64,000 nt of DNA from Saccoglossus kowalevskii (GCF_000003605.2 NW_003109103.1:150778-214777), one strand, 5' to 3'; positions 54,501 through 62,180 are shown, counted from the stretch's first letter. Notes: generated by a model not told the origin, from the letters alone. A program made the numbers and translations.

Positions 54501-57500
54501 GATGGCATCCCGAATTCATAGAATGAGGAAGAAAAAATCAAAGGTGAGTTTCTGTTTATTTCAAATGAGCAATTCAAAACAAATATCAATATTACCACCA
54601 AAATATTTGAAAACTATGCATACAAATATCCAAGGGAAAATATGCATTTCAAGAAAAGTATTTATATTTTTTTTTATTTTTTTTTTATTTCAGTATTCAA
54701 GCACTAGTTCCTCTGGAGGTGACAGTTCTTGTGATGAAGGTCGTATTCGTCATCCACGTATCCGAGCCCTACATCCTAGGAATCCTCCCATGCTTGTCCC
54801 CGAAGATGCCACAGTGACAGATGCTTTACATTACAGTGATAATGAGTACATATCTAGCAGTGAACAGTCCTGTGATACAGTGATTTATTGTGGGCCTAAT
54901 GGAGCTGCATTAAGTGATAGAGAACTTACAGATAATGAAGGACCTCCAGCAGTTGTTCCAATTGTCCGGTCACCAGTGTCCAAAGTACCAGCTTTCAACA
55001 GAACACATGCTCGGTCGGCAGGTAACTCCCCTGAGATCAGGAGGAAGAATTCAGGTGCAAGGGGATCTGATGGAGAGTCTGGGAAGAAGCAACTTGGTTG
55101 TAGGAGTGCTGAGAACAGCCCTGAGATCAGAAGAAAGAACACAGCACCTGTTCCGCCACCTCCACCAGATGCACCAGTCCTATGTGAGTTTGGTCCTGAG
55201 ACAGCTCGCAAAGTAGACACACCTCCTGGTGGACTTCCTCGGATGATGTTTTGCGAATTTGGCCCAGAAACTGCCAGGAAAGGTGACAGTGTCAATACTG
55301 AAGAAAACTTACCATTTGTGTGTGACTTTGGTCCACAAACAGCCAGAAGATTAGATAGTATGAATTGTACAGCAGCTGAAAACCGGAGAATACTGTGTGA
55401 ATTTGGTCCAGAAACTGCCCGAAGGATGGAGTTTGAAAAGAATGTGAATACTAAGAATTATTCAAATCTACCAAGAATGAAAGAACAAAAGAACAAACAG
55501 GTCGACAAAAAAACAACTGGAATACCAACACCTGTTCATTCTCTTTTACCTACTCCCAAAGCAAGGAATAGCCCTTCTACCTCACCTGAAAGGTCACATT
55601 CACCTGCTCGTGGAAAATCTGCTGCCAAATCAATAAAAACAACACAGTCTAAAAGTACAACTGACAAACAGAGTTACATTCCCACATCAAAAATGTCATC
55701 AACAAAACAGAGGGGTCCACCCCCAGTCAAACCCAAACCCTTAGTAAAAACTGGAAATCTACCAAATAAGTTTGAAAGGACAGAACCTCAAGGAGGAACA
55801 TTTGAGGATATTACAGTAATAGACTGTGCCAAATTGAATATGAATGAAGCTCTCTGTCAGAAACTGGCATCCATGAAGAACGAATCTATTTATGACACTT
55901 CAAGTATTAGTGAGGTATCATCTGTTCATTCTGAGTGTTACAGAGATTTTGAAAATGAACTGGAGGAAAGGACAGAGCCAGCTGGAATGAGTGCAACAAA
56001 TGAACAAATTAATGTTAAGGAATGTTACTTTGTGCCAATACCTAGAAATGAAGCTCAGGATCAATCAGGTTTATTTGAACAATACATGAGTGATAGACCT
56101 GAAGTTGGCTGTAGGCCTGAATTTGATGTTCTTGATAACCAGCCAAACGTCAAACTGTATGGGGATTCAACAATGTCACTTGAAGTCAATGCACCAGATG
56201 TGTCGGATAAACAAATAGACAATCTTGATGATGATTATGATATCAACGATGAAGAAATTGAAATGTGTATGTGGCAGGCTGAAAACAACGGAGAACTTTC
56301 AACGTCAAATGTACTCCCATTCTCGCAGTTTGGGAACTCTGTGGAGATTATTGGAACTGAGACTGATGCAGAAGACCAAATAAGTCCCTCAGAAGCACCA
56401 ATGGTGGACTTGCTCACCAAAACGCTTGACCAAATGATGGCTAACAATAACATGACAGATTTCACATCGTCTGAGTTACCACTTAGTCCAGAGAGTGACA
56501 TAACAGATACGGCCAGTTATCGTTTTGAAGATAATGCACAGTCTGTGTCACATGCATCATTTGATGATGAAGATGACACAGAGTCCATTGGACCCAGTTT
56601 AATTCCTGATGAACCTTCATCTAGCATGTATTTATCTGTTAACATGTTTAAAAAACAACTGTGGGATAGATGCAATCCTGATGCTTTAGATCAAGAGGAT
56701 GCGGATGATGCCCAACTAGACAGAAGTGATAGTGATGATGATCATCCTTTGAGGCCTTTGAGTATGCTCAGTGTGGACAGTGATAACACATTCACCACAT
56801 CGGGTAGGTACTCCAGACCCGATAGTTTAATGAGTGCTAATGACCAATACAAGATATTCACTGGGGAGGAGAGAAATCAGAGGTGTAAACCTGTGTGTAT
56901 AACTCGCGAGCCTGAAACCATTCTCAATTCTGTTGTGCCTGTGAAAAATGAACAAATCAAAGAGACTTGTGAAGTAGTGAAGGATACAAGTGATGAAAAA
57001 ACGAATTACCAAGAGCGACGAAGAATATCTGAAAGTATATGGAAGCGGAGGGAAAGCTACACAGAAGAAGAGTTACAAAGGTTAGGTATTAACGAACTAG
57101 ATGATATGTCAGATGACCAGTCATCACCCCAGCCTCAATCCCCAATGAATGGATACAATACCACTGATAGTGGTATACCTACTCTTCGGAGTCTAATCAG
57201 TAAAGGAGGCGTCACTAAACCAGCTGCTTGTGTCAGAGATAACTGCATTCCAGGCAGCTTTAAATTTGCTAGTCCACCAACAAGTCCTTCTAAAAGGTAT
57301 CTCTCTACAACACAAGATGGGGTTATTTCCGTCCATCCTAAAATTGCCCCTCAGACAACCAGTGAGATTTTGAGTGGAGATGAAGGAAGTACAACGTCTA
57401 ATACACGGGAACCGATGCCAGATCTATTGATGGGGTCGCCAAAGAGAGACCCGTCACCATCCAAAATGCAGTTGATACCGATGGTTGAAAAGACATCAAT

Positions 57501-60500
57501 GCAGCAGTCTGTATGGAGAAAGGAAACAAGACTGTGGCATGTAGAAGGGAAATCAGACCCAGACATTAGTGACATGAAAGATGATGTATTAGTTCCTCCC
57601 CTCATTCCCACTACTATTGGCATGGTAGCTCCACCAAAGTATTCACCTATTCTCTCTGATTCGGAGGAGCCTCCATGCTGGTTGTCACGACAGCCAGATG
57701 GTGCCTGTGATCCACCAGAAGTTGTCAAGGAAACCACGCTATCACCTATGTGCAATAAAAAATTCAGTCATGTTGTAAGAAGAAAGGACTTAAATGGCAA
57801 GCCAGATGGATATGCATCCGATTCATGTTGTAGGCTAATGAAAACTCCCCAGTCTCCAACAAGAACAATTTCTCCATCATATTCTGTATGCAGCTGTTGC
57901 TCAAATAGAGAAGATATTAATGGAAACATTCAGGAAATACATCGTCTTGCTGCAAAGTGGGAAAAAACTTACAATTCCTCTCGTAAAATGCCAACGGCAA
58001 AGACAGCTTTGACATCAAAAAACATCAAACCAGTTGTTCCCCCTAAACCAGGTGGTGGCAGTAATAGACCCAATGTTTCTCCTAAACCAAAACCCAGTGT
58101 AAAACCAAAGACACACTCTAAACATAATACTCCACCAGGTCACCAATCCTTAGCTGATGTTGTGCACAAATTGCCGCCAAGAAGGCATAATTTAGAAACC
58201 TCAAGTCTAAGGTCTGCATCAAGTGCCAGTAGTCGAACAAGTTCCAAACTACCAATCAGATCAGCTAGTACTACTGCTGTTAATCTTCTCTCAAATGCAG
58301 GAAGCTCAAAATTGAAGAACTCTAAACTGCCACCACCATCTTCCAAACTGACTAAGAACTCTTCCACTACCTCAAGCAAATCATCTATGCAGTCAGTTCG
58401 AAGTGTAGCATCTAGTAAATCCAATATGACAAACAAGTCTCAGACCAGTTCAATTAAGACTATGCAAAATGCTAGTAGTAAGACCAGTAAAACAACAAGT
58501 AGTGGGAAGTCCAGTACAGGAACTAGTAAAATACCCCAGAGTACAGCAAGTAAATCCAGTAACAGTTTATCAAGTAGTAGCAAAGCAGTCAGTAAATCTG
58601 CTCCATCTCTTGCCAAAAGTTCTAGTGCCAAATTACAGCAGAGTAGCAACATTAAAGCCAACAAAAGTGTCTTAGAAAGTAGTGCTCTCAGTGCCAACAA
58701 ATCCAACCAATCAATTCGGCATACGGATTCTGACAGTGGCAATGATAGCGGCATAGCTGGTGCTGAAAGTACACCAAGCAAAAACAAATCAAGACTGTTG
58801 TCGCCATATTCTACAGTCACCAAGCCACGTATGGCAAGTCGTTGTAGCAGTGGACATGGTAGTGATAATAGTAGTACAATCAGTGACACTTTAGGATTTA
58901 CTGCAAGTAAGATAGCATCTCCATGCACAGGTGGCACCAGTAGTGGTTATGAAAGTATGCTTAGAGACAGTGAAGCAACTGCCAGCACTTCATCAACGCA
59001 TGATTCATTGAGTGAAAGCTCAGCTGGAAGAGTGAAAGGAGTGAAAATGCTGAAAAAGAAACTTTCTCAAGGTATTAATTTATTTGTTGGATTCAGTTCC
59101 TCACTTGATCAATAGATTTTCTGACTAGAGCTCTACTCCTCTATTGAAAGTACATTCATCATTGTGAATACTGATGTTGAATCTGTCTCATATAAAATCA
59201 GTGTTGTGTGTATAATGTATCTGAACAGATGTGGATTTTTGATGTTTAAACTAATTCACTTTCACCATAGAAATATGTTAAAAATTCCAGTATCATTGTA
59301 CATTATAGATATTTATACATTATTGACACTTCTGCCCATTTAGGTAGTAGAAGTCGCCGCAGTGGTCCTCCAAGACCGACAGATAGTCCATCTGCTGTAC
59401 GAAAGACCAGCCCAGGCAGGTGGTTGGATATTAGACCCAAATCACCAAAATCAGAGCCAGTAGAACTAAAAGTATATGAAGTAGATGAAGTACCTAGGCG
59501 GCGAAATGAGGATGGAGAGGTAGGTTTACATCACTTGTATATTATCCACTCAGTGTGCACTTGTATACGTGTATCTTTTTGTAGTATTGCTGTTGATCAT
59601 AGAACCATTCTTTTCTTTTTCTTTCTTTTCTCATCTCCATCTTCATTTTCTTTTCACCTCTTTGTAATTTTCTTTGTGTACTAAGTGTAATATTTTTATT
59701 TTGCAGCGAGTGCGGAAACTCTGATAGTAAATGTGAATCCAAGTAGTATTTTCAAACCTAGTACTGGAAACATTTCTACAGTTTTGTAAATGTAGGTTTT
59801 GTAAACGGTGTCAAGACTCTTCCGTGTTATGGCATTGCTTGCATGACCTCCCCCCCCCCCCCTTCCCAATTTTGACACCAAATTCTGATTACTGACACTA
59901 GTTTTGGTACTAAAAAGGCTGTTTCAAAATATAATTATGATAACAATGCTTGTTCAAAGAATGCTATCGAGGAATATCTAATACTTGGCTGTTCCAACCT
60001 TGCTAATACATGTAAAAATGATCAATTTCATAGCGAAAACGTTCTTTGGTGCAGCCTTTTTTTTCATGTACCTTTCTATCTACTAAGCTTCATACTGCTA
60101 CTATAATATTGCTTCTCTCTTTACTTGCTGCTTACCATTAATAGAAGAGTTCTGATATGAGCTCTGAGGATGATGATGAGGAGGAGGAGATGGAGGATGA
60201 GTATTTTGAGGATGAGGAGGGTAATGATGTTGATGATGAGGATGATGAAATTCAGTGTGATGATGAGGAAGAGGTGGGTTTCATGTCATCACCACTTGCA
60301 TATGTTGCTGTATGTGTATATCCGCTGCCTGATTGTCTCACCTTACCTAATTGACGTGTATTTTCCTAGCATGAATTTGAATACATCGTTACATTATACA
60401 CTCACAATTATCACTCAAAACCGTACAGTAAATGGTGTCATATACAATTATATTGAATTGGAAATCTGTACTACCTTGTAAAATTGTCTTCATCTGTGCA

Positions 60501-62180
60501 GTTGTCTTATTCTTTTCTATGGTCTGTGTGCATGTAGTGAGTTATAATTGGTTCTATGTAAAGTTATTTAATGTTCATATTTATCGACTAATGTTTTTTT
60601 TGTTTATTTTTCCCCTTTGACACACTTATGTTCAGATACTCAGAGAAAAGTTCACTACTATTGTTAACATTCTACCACAGTAGCAAGCTTGGTGTTGATT
60701 GAAATGAACTATTCTAAAATCTAGCTGTTATACCTAGAAAATTGAAAACTTTTTTCGTCAGTCATGTTAAAATGGCTACATTGTATTTTCATTTTGATAT
60801 TAATTAAAACTGGTATCTGGTCATAACAAAACTTGGTTCCAATTATGTTAAAGAAGGACGCTACCAACAATAATTTATGACACATGGCACTATTAAATTG
60901 TGTGAAGCTAGCCTTTAGATTTTAACTAAATATGTTTGTCTAAAATACATAATGATATACGCTGTAATAATATAAACAATTTTCAACCAGCTTGATGATC
61001 AGCAAAGTAATAATGTATAAGTATTCTGAACAGTGCCATTTAAATATGTTGCTGTGCTTTCTGCCTTAACATGCTTGTTGTTCTCACTCCTTTTTACTCC
61101 AATGTGCTCCAATGAGAAGATTACATAGGCTGCTCCACTGCATTGAAAACACTGTGTAGACATACTGGTACACTGTTGTTGCCTTTAAATGCATGGTACA
61201 CACAGATACACTGTTCTTGATGTTAGCACATTTGTATTGCATTTTTTTTAAATGTAAAATTTAAATTCATTACAGAATATGGCATACTTCAATGCAAAAT
61301 TGGTAGCAATTGAGCGAAGACAAGAAACAGTAGCAACTTTGAGATATAAACAACAACAGTTAAAAGAAGAATTGTCAGCTACCAAAGCTAAATTGATGGT
61401 GGACTCTTCTCAATGGAACTTTAATTGTAAGTGTGTATTATTAAATTGAACACATTTCATCTTACCGGTAATTAAATGAGTAATTTCAGTTTCACTTACT
61501 AAGCAGTACATACAATGGGAAAGGAATGTCACCGCTGAACTACTGAAAGTAGTATGGTAATTGAAATGTATTAGGATTATTATGCGACATATGTCCAAAA
61601 CATTCAAATTTTGGTTGTTGAGGCTTTTGATTTGATTTGATTTGCTTTTGAAGCATATTGATTCACGAAAGCTCATAAAAATATGTCATATAATATCGTA
61701 TTTGCCTTATCAGCATACATATGGTCTTCTGTAAATTACGTCTATGGTCAAATAAGTCATATTTGAATGATATAATCCAGTACAAAATAATTGCAATTTT
61801 TAGTTTATATGTACTTCTATTAGAAATATGCATCTGATATAGAAAATGATAGTATTTTAATATTAGTAGCGCATGTGTTTAGATAAATGACAGAAGAGTT
61901 TATGGTCATACAATAAATGTACTTGTGCTTTGGAATTGCACTTCTAATAGAGCCAATACAGTATATAATTCAATTGTAAGATTTACTCAAGTTTCATGCC
62001 AGCACTTTTATATTGTCTATTCTTGTTCTTGTTGCAGTAAATGTATTTGAAGACATTGACTCTGATACACCAAATTTTGTGGAATCTTTTCAAGAGGAAA
62101 CTGATCAGCTGGAACAACGATTGGCTGTTTGTAAATCACACGTGATGATGGTTACTTGTTTTGATGTTAATCAACACTAA
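3315..62180 (+). CDS. KIF26: KIF26 orthologue (atypical kinesin), 15 coding exons, 2347 aa
   Basis: This is the whole gene model; the exons are listed separately and the coding sequence is their join, not the continuous span. KIF26 proteins are kinesin-superfamily members whose motor binds microtubules but is regarded as unable to hydrolyse ATP; in vertebrates they act in cell adhesion and migration signalling (KIF26A in GDNF/Ret-Grb2 signalling, KIF26B in Wnt5a-Ror signalling and kidney development), and nematode VAB-8 is a relative. Order in this protein: Cys module with RCEVC (about 65-110), Ser-rich linker ending [11 protein letters not shown] (about 268-278), degenerate motor (about 334-690), disordered tail (690-2149), GRWLDI and [10 protein letters not shown] segment (about 2165-2200), acidic insert (2208-2250), and a C-terminal helical domain ending near [12 protein letters not shown]. 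All introns are GT-AG, all phases match, and the total is 7044 nt. Human KIF26B is about 2100 aa, so this protein is longer. Family assignment is very secure; exon 1 is the least certain part, and untranslated exons are unknown. Confidence 0.93.
3516..3572 (+). repeat. Short imperfect tandem duplication beside the exon 1 donor
   Basis: The segment 3516-3540 (CATGTTTAATACTGGTAGAA and following) is repeated at 3542-3572 with a 6-nt insertion. It begins ten bases inside intron 1. It looks like a local replication duplication. Confidence 0.8.
4900..4935 (+). other. Candidate 36-nt microexon in intron 1
   Basis: An acceptor-like TTTAAACTTGCAG precedes 36 bases that end at a strong donor, GTGAGTAAAG. 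The 36 bases are open in phase 0 ([12 protein letters not shown]), so inclusion between exons 1 and 2 would keep the frame. There is no homology to support it, and such pairs occur by chance in an intron this long. Confidence 0.15.
11351..11797 (+). CDS. KIF26: KIF26 exon 2 (Cys module, residues 65-213)
   Basis: The exon follows TTGCAG and ends before GTAAGT, phase 0 at both ends. It encodes [37 protein letters not shown] and [10 protein letters not shown], each with a direct, co-linear counterpart in vertebrate KIF26A/B. The CxxC in RCEVC is the second of two such pairs in the vertebrate proteins, probably metal binding. An ATG-initiated frame extends upstream to 11117 into the intron; that part is intronic, contains a Phe-rich pyrimidine-tract translation and is not coding. 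Confidence 0.93.
11798..16018 (+). other. Intron 2 (4221 bp)
   Basis: GT-AG intron with acceptor CATAACAG after a T10 tract. I see no gene or structured element in it. Confidence 0.8.
16019..16194 (+). CDS. KIF26: KIF26 exon 3 (Ser-rich linker, residues 214-272)
   Basis: The exon starts in phase 0 and ends in phase 2 inside an Arg codon (AG|G) before GTAAGT. It encodes a low-complexity Ser/Ala/Asn linker and finishes with AAASFFAR, a block conserved in vertebrate KIF26 just before the Lys cluster. The phase and the conserved block are what identify the exon. Confidence 0.9.
16195..27419 (+). other. Intron 3 (11225 bp)
   Basis: GT-AG intron ending TTTTTTACAG. It contains the G-quadruplex-type tract at 22520-22545. 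Overlapping open frames on both strands at 17992-18340 and 24544-25190 are not similar to any protein I know and look accidental. Confidence 0.75.
22520..22545 (+). repeat. (GGGGA)4GGGGGG tract, G-quadruplex forming
   Basis: Five runs of at least four G are separated by single A residues on the sense strand, so both the DNA non-template strand and the KIF26 pre-mRNA could form a very stable quadruplex in intron 3. Confidence 0.9.
27420..27603 (+). CDS. KIF26: KIF26 exon 4 (Lys cluster and Pro-rich pre-motor linker, residues 272-333)
   Basis: The exon completes the split Arg codon and continues [15 protein letters not shown], then a Pro-rich stretch with [11 protein letters not shown], ending PGMGK at a GTAAGG donor, phase 0. 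Vertebrate KIF26 has the same order directly before its motor. The basic cluster may contribute to microtubule contact or nuclear localisation; that is inference. Confidence 0.95.
27956..27968 (+). repeat. Poly-C tract (C13)
   Basis: Thirteen consecutive C residues lie early in intron 4. This is a simple homopolymer. Confidence 0.95.
28501..28596 (+). repeat. Imperfect tandem duplication, two units of about 48 bp
   Basis: AACTGATTTGGGAGG at 28501 is echoed by AACTGATTTAGAAGG at 28549. The similarity continues through AGTT-GTAT-AGAACA in both units. It is diverged, so it is not recent. Confidence 0.6.
32050..32345. repeat. Possible decayed interspersed repeat
   Basis: The stretch contains TTTCAAGAACTACAGCCTGC, GAATGAAACTTGATGCA, GTCAATTAGGAAATTT and a final TAGCTAATTTGCATACTAAT. 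That is the style of a dispersed non-coding repeat I associate with invertebrate genomes, but I have no family name and no second copy in this window. Confidence 0.25.
34499..34521 (+). repeat. (TTTG)n microsatellite
   Basis: Five to six tandem TTTG units occur in intron 4. Confidence 0.9.
37841..37859 (+). repeat. Poly-A tract (A19)
   Basis: This is the longest A run in the window. It could be a retroposon tail, but I see no flanking duplication or source transcript. Confidence 0.9.
50912..51118 (+). CDS. KIF26: KIF26 exon 5 (start of motor, residues 334-402)
   Basis: The exon starts phase 0 after an AAAG acceptor and ends before GTATGT, phase 0. It encodes [11 protein letters not shown] (beta-1 of the kinesin fold), the [12 protein letters not shown] strand region and [16 protein letters not shown], equivalent to the F-x-FD-x-VF block of kinesins. 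Each matches vertebrate KIF26 in order. The upstream polypyrimidine tract is T11 at about 50886-50895. Confidence 0.96.
51119..51404 (+). other. Intron 5 (286 bp)
   Basis: GTATGT-TTAG intron containing a short poly-G run near 51322. Nothing else is seen. Confidence 0.9.
51405..51498 (+). CDS. KIF26: KIF26 exon 6 (motor, up to the P-loop, residues 403-434)
   Basis: The exon starts phase 0 ([20 protein letters not shown]) and ends phase 1 inside the second P-loop glycine. It carries [12 protein letters not shown]. The P-loop reads GHARLG|KT (429-436), so the G-x4-G-K-T spacing is kept but the canonical kinesin GQTGSGKT residues are changed, as in vertebrate KIF26 (GHA-x-LGKS). Confidence 0.97.
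51499..52312 (+). other. Intron 6 (814 bp), splits the P-loop
   Basis: GTACGA-TTTCAG intron. The minus-strand open frame at 51944-52162 lies inside it and resembles nothing. Confidence 0.9.
52313..52510 (+). CDS. KIF26: KIF26 exon 7 (motor, residues 434-500)
   Basis: The exon completes the P-loop Gly and continues [19 protein letters not shown], then [14 protein letters not shown] and [20 protein letters not shown]. It ends phase 1 before GTAAGC. The kinesin equivalent is alpha-2, loop L5, beta-4 and beta-5. It is almost identical in wording to vertebrate KIF26B over this segment, the strongest single family match in the gene. Confidence 0.97.
52511..53264 (+). other. Intron 7 (754 bp)
   Basis: GTAAGC-ACAG intron. 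Nothing else is recognised. Confidence 0.9.
53265..53426 (+). CDS. KIF26: KIF26 exon 8 (motor, residues 500-554)
   Basis: Phase 1 at both ends. It encodes [20 protein letters not shown] followed by [20 protein letters not shown], the region in front of switch I, again co-linear with KIF26A/B. Confidence 0.96.
53427..53966 (+). other. Intron 8 (540 bp)
   Basis: GTAAAA-CTAG intron. Nothing else is recognised. Confidence 0.9.
53967..54210 (+). CDS. KIF26: KIF26 exon 9 (switch I and switch II region, residues 554-635)
   Basis: Phase 1 in, phase 2 out. Switch I, normally NxxSSRSH, reads DEDAKTSH (about 558-565), with the Ser-Ser-Arg triplet lost. Switch II, normally DLAGSE, reads DLGSCG (596-601), losing the Gly-Ser-Glu order and the catalytic Glu. 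The frame between them ([18 protein letters not shown]) and [14 protein letters not shown] after them are intact. These losses are family features of KIF26 and predict no ATP hydrolysis; they are not decay. Confidence 0.97.
54211..54380 (+). other. Intron 9 (170 bp)
   Basis: GTAAGT-TTCACAG intron; nothing else is seen. Confidence 0.92.
54381..54543 (+). CDS. KIF26: KIF26 exon 10 (end of motor, residues 635-689)
   Basis: The exon completes Lys635 and encodes [20 protein letters not shown], the L12/alpha-5 microtubule-binding segment that is well conserved in all kinesins. [16 protein letters not shown] (alpha-6) and the basic RKKKSK end follow. It ends phase 0 before GTGAGT. Retention of the microtubule-contact surface alongside lost switch residues fits a microtubule binder without motility. 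Confidence 0.97.
54544..54693 (+). other. Intron 10 (150 bp, in frame and stop-free)
   Basis: GTGAGT-TTTCAG intron, 150 nt, a multiple of three, with no in-frame stop. An ORF therefore runs unbroken from exon 10 into exon 11. The encoded stretch is Phe/Ile-rich from the poly-T tract and has no match in KIF26, so normal splicing is expected. Confidence 0.85.
54694..59071 (+). CDS. KIF26: KIF26 exon 11 (giant tail exon, residues 690-2149)
   Basis: This 4378-nt exon is phase 0 in and phase 1 out (Gly2149, GTATTA donor). It opens with [12 protein letters not shown] and [20 protein letters not shown], then ELTDNEGPP, all matching vertebrate KIF26 directly after the motor. Next come two [13 protein letters not shown] units (796, 826), a polyproline run, four C-[ED]-F-G-P repeats (853-933), Pro-rich SH3-type stretches ([18 protein letters not shown]), acidic patches, and a Ser/Lys-rich segment of about 200 residues. 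It ends with a block conserved with KIF26[23 protein letters not shown] and [13 protein letters not shown] (2059-2118). Most of it is predicted disordered. Minus-strand frames in this exon are shadows. Confidence 0.96.
55012..55140 (+). repeat. Twin [13 protein letters not shown] protein repeat in the tail
   Basis: [13 protein letters not shown] begins at residue 796 and [13 protein letters not shown] at 826, 30 residues apart. Both carry a Ser-Pro inside a basic setting, a plausible proline-directed phosphorylation site. The nucleotide sequences differ at several third positions, so the pair is old and maintained at protein level. Confidence 0.85.
55183..55428 (+). repeat. Four-copy CEFGPETAR protein repeat
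   Basis: The motif C-[ED]-F-G-P-[EQ]-T-A-R-[KR] starts at residues 853, 876, 899 and 924, giving spacings of 23, 23 and 25. Codons differ between copies (TGT/TGC, GAG/GAA, CGC/AGG/AGA/CGA), so the similarity is kept at protein level. Vertebrate KIF26B has one related site (QFGPEQASR) at the corresponding place, from memory of the family. Confidence 0.9.
59072..59343 (+). other. Intron 11 (272 bp)
   Basis: GTATTA-TTTAG intron. Reading through it adds 14 residues and stops at TAG 59113-59115, which would remove the C-terminal 198 residues. Confidence 0.9.
59344..59519 (+). CDS. KIF26: KIF26 exon 12 (conserved tail segment, residues 2149-2207)
   Basis: Phase 1 in, phase 0 out (GAG|GTAGGT). It encodes [30 protein letters not shown] and [17 protein letters not shown]. 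Vertebrate KIF26 has the matching RWVD and EPFEIKVYEIDDVERLQRR at the same place, so this is a conserved functional segment of unknown partner. Confidence 0.96.
59707..59724 (+). other. Candidate alternative last exon, coding part (RVRKL-stop)
   Basis: A good acceptor (TATTTTTATTTTGCAG) ends at 59706. In the phase set by exon 12 it reads Arg-Val-Arg-Lys-Leu and then TGA at 59722-59724. Use of it would give a protein ending ...NEDGERVRKL without the acidic insert and C-terminal helical domain. No donor is needed if it is a terminal exon. I see no canonical AATAAA soon after it, which weakens the case. Confidence 0.35.
59850..59862 (+). repeat. Poly-C tract (C13)
   Basis: Thirteen consecutive C residues in intron 12. 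This is a simple homopolymer. Confidence 0.93.
60145..60273 (+). CDS. KIF26: KIF26 exon 13 (acidic insert, residues 2208-2250)
   Basis: The exon is 129 nt, phase 0 at both ends, after TTAATAG and before GTGGGT. 28 of 43 residues are Asp or Glu (for example [18 protein letters not shown]). Vertebrate KIF26 has only a short variable linker here, so this is an addition of this lineage or a loss in vertebrates. Being a multiple of three it can be skipped without a frame change, so it is a candidate cassette exon. The second frame with Met/Arg repeats over the same bases is a shadow. Confidence 0.8.
60274..61275 (+). other. Intron 13 (1002 bp)
   Basis: GTGGGT-TTACAG intron. Nothing else is recognised. 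Confidence 0.85.
61276..61426 (+). CDS. KIF26: KIF26 exon 14 (C-terminal helical domain, residues 2251-2301)
   Basis: Phase 0 in, phase 1 out (GTAAGT donor). It encodes [19 protein letters not shown] and [20 protein letters not shown]. The FNAKL and RRQ blocks and the LM-x-D-x-x-x-W end match vertebrate KIF26. The charged heptad-like pattern suggests a coiled coil. Confidence 0.96.
61427..62037 (+). other. Intron 14 (611 bp)
   Basis: GTAAGT-TTGCAG intron with a clean polypyrimidine tract. Nothing else is recognised. Confidence 0.9.
62038..62180 (+). CDS. KIF26: KIF26 exon 15 (C-terminus, residues 2301-2347, stop)
   Basis: The exon completes Leu2301 and encodes [20 protein letters not shown], then [20 protein letters not shown], ending at TAA 62178-62180. 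Vertebrate KIF26 finishes with a nearly identical C-K-A-H-x-M-M-x-T-C-F-D block. Conservation of the very last residues shows the gene is complete at its 3' end. Confidence 0.97.

Larger units (their letters stand above)
59520..60144 (+). other. Intron 12 (625 bp)
   Basis: GTAGGT-TTAATAG intron. It contains the possible alternative last exon from 59707 and a C13 run at 59850-59862. Confidence 0.85.

Noticed and set aside
58440-58937. Leu-rich 165-codon minus-strand frame in exon 11
   Set aside because: It is the complement of the Ser/Lys-rich coding segment (AGT/AAA read backwards), a typical shadow.
54391-59115. Single 1574-codon open frame treated as one exon or intronless gene
   Set aside because: It fuses exon 10, intron 10 and exon 11 and runs into intron 11. 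Splice sites at 54544, 54693 and 59072, and the match to vertebrate KIF26, show the true boundaries.
60170-60481. Met/Arg-rich 103-codon frame over exon 13
   Set aside because: It is the shifted reading of GATGAG repeats; the exon 13 frame fits the neighbouring phases.
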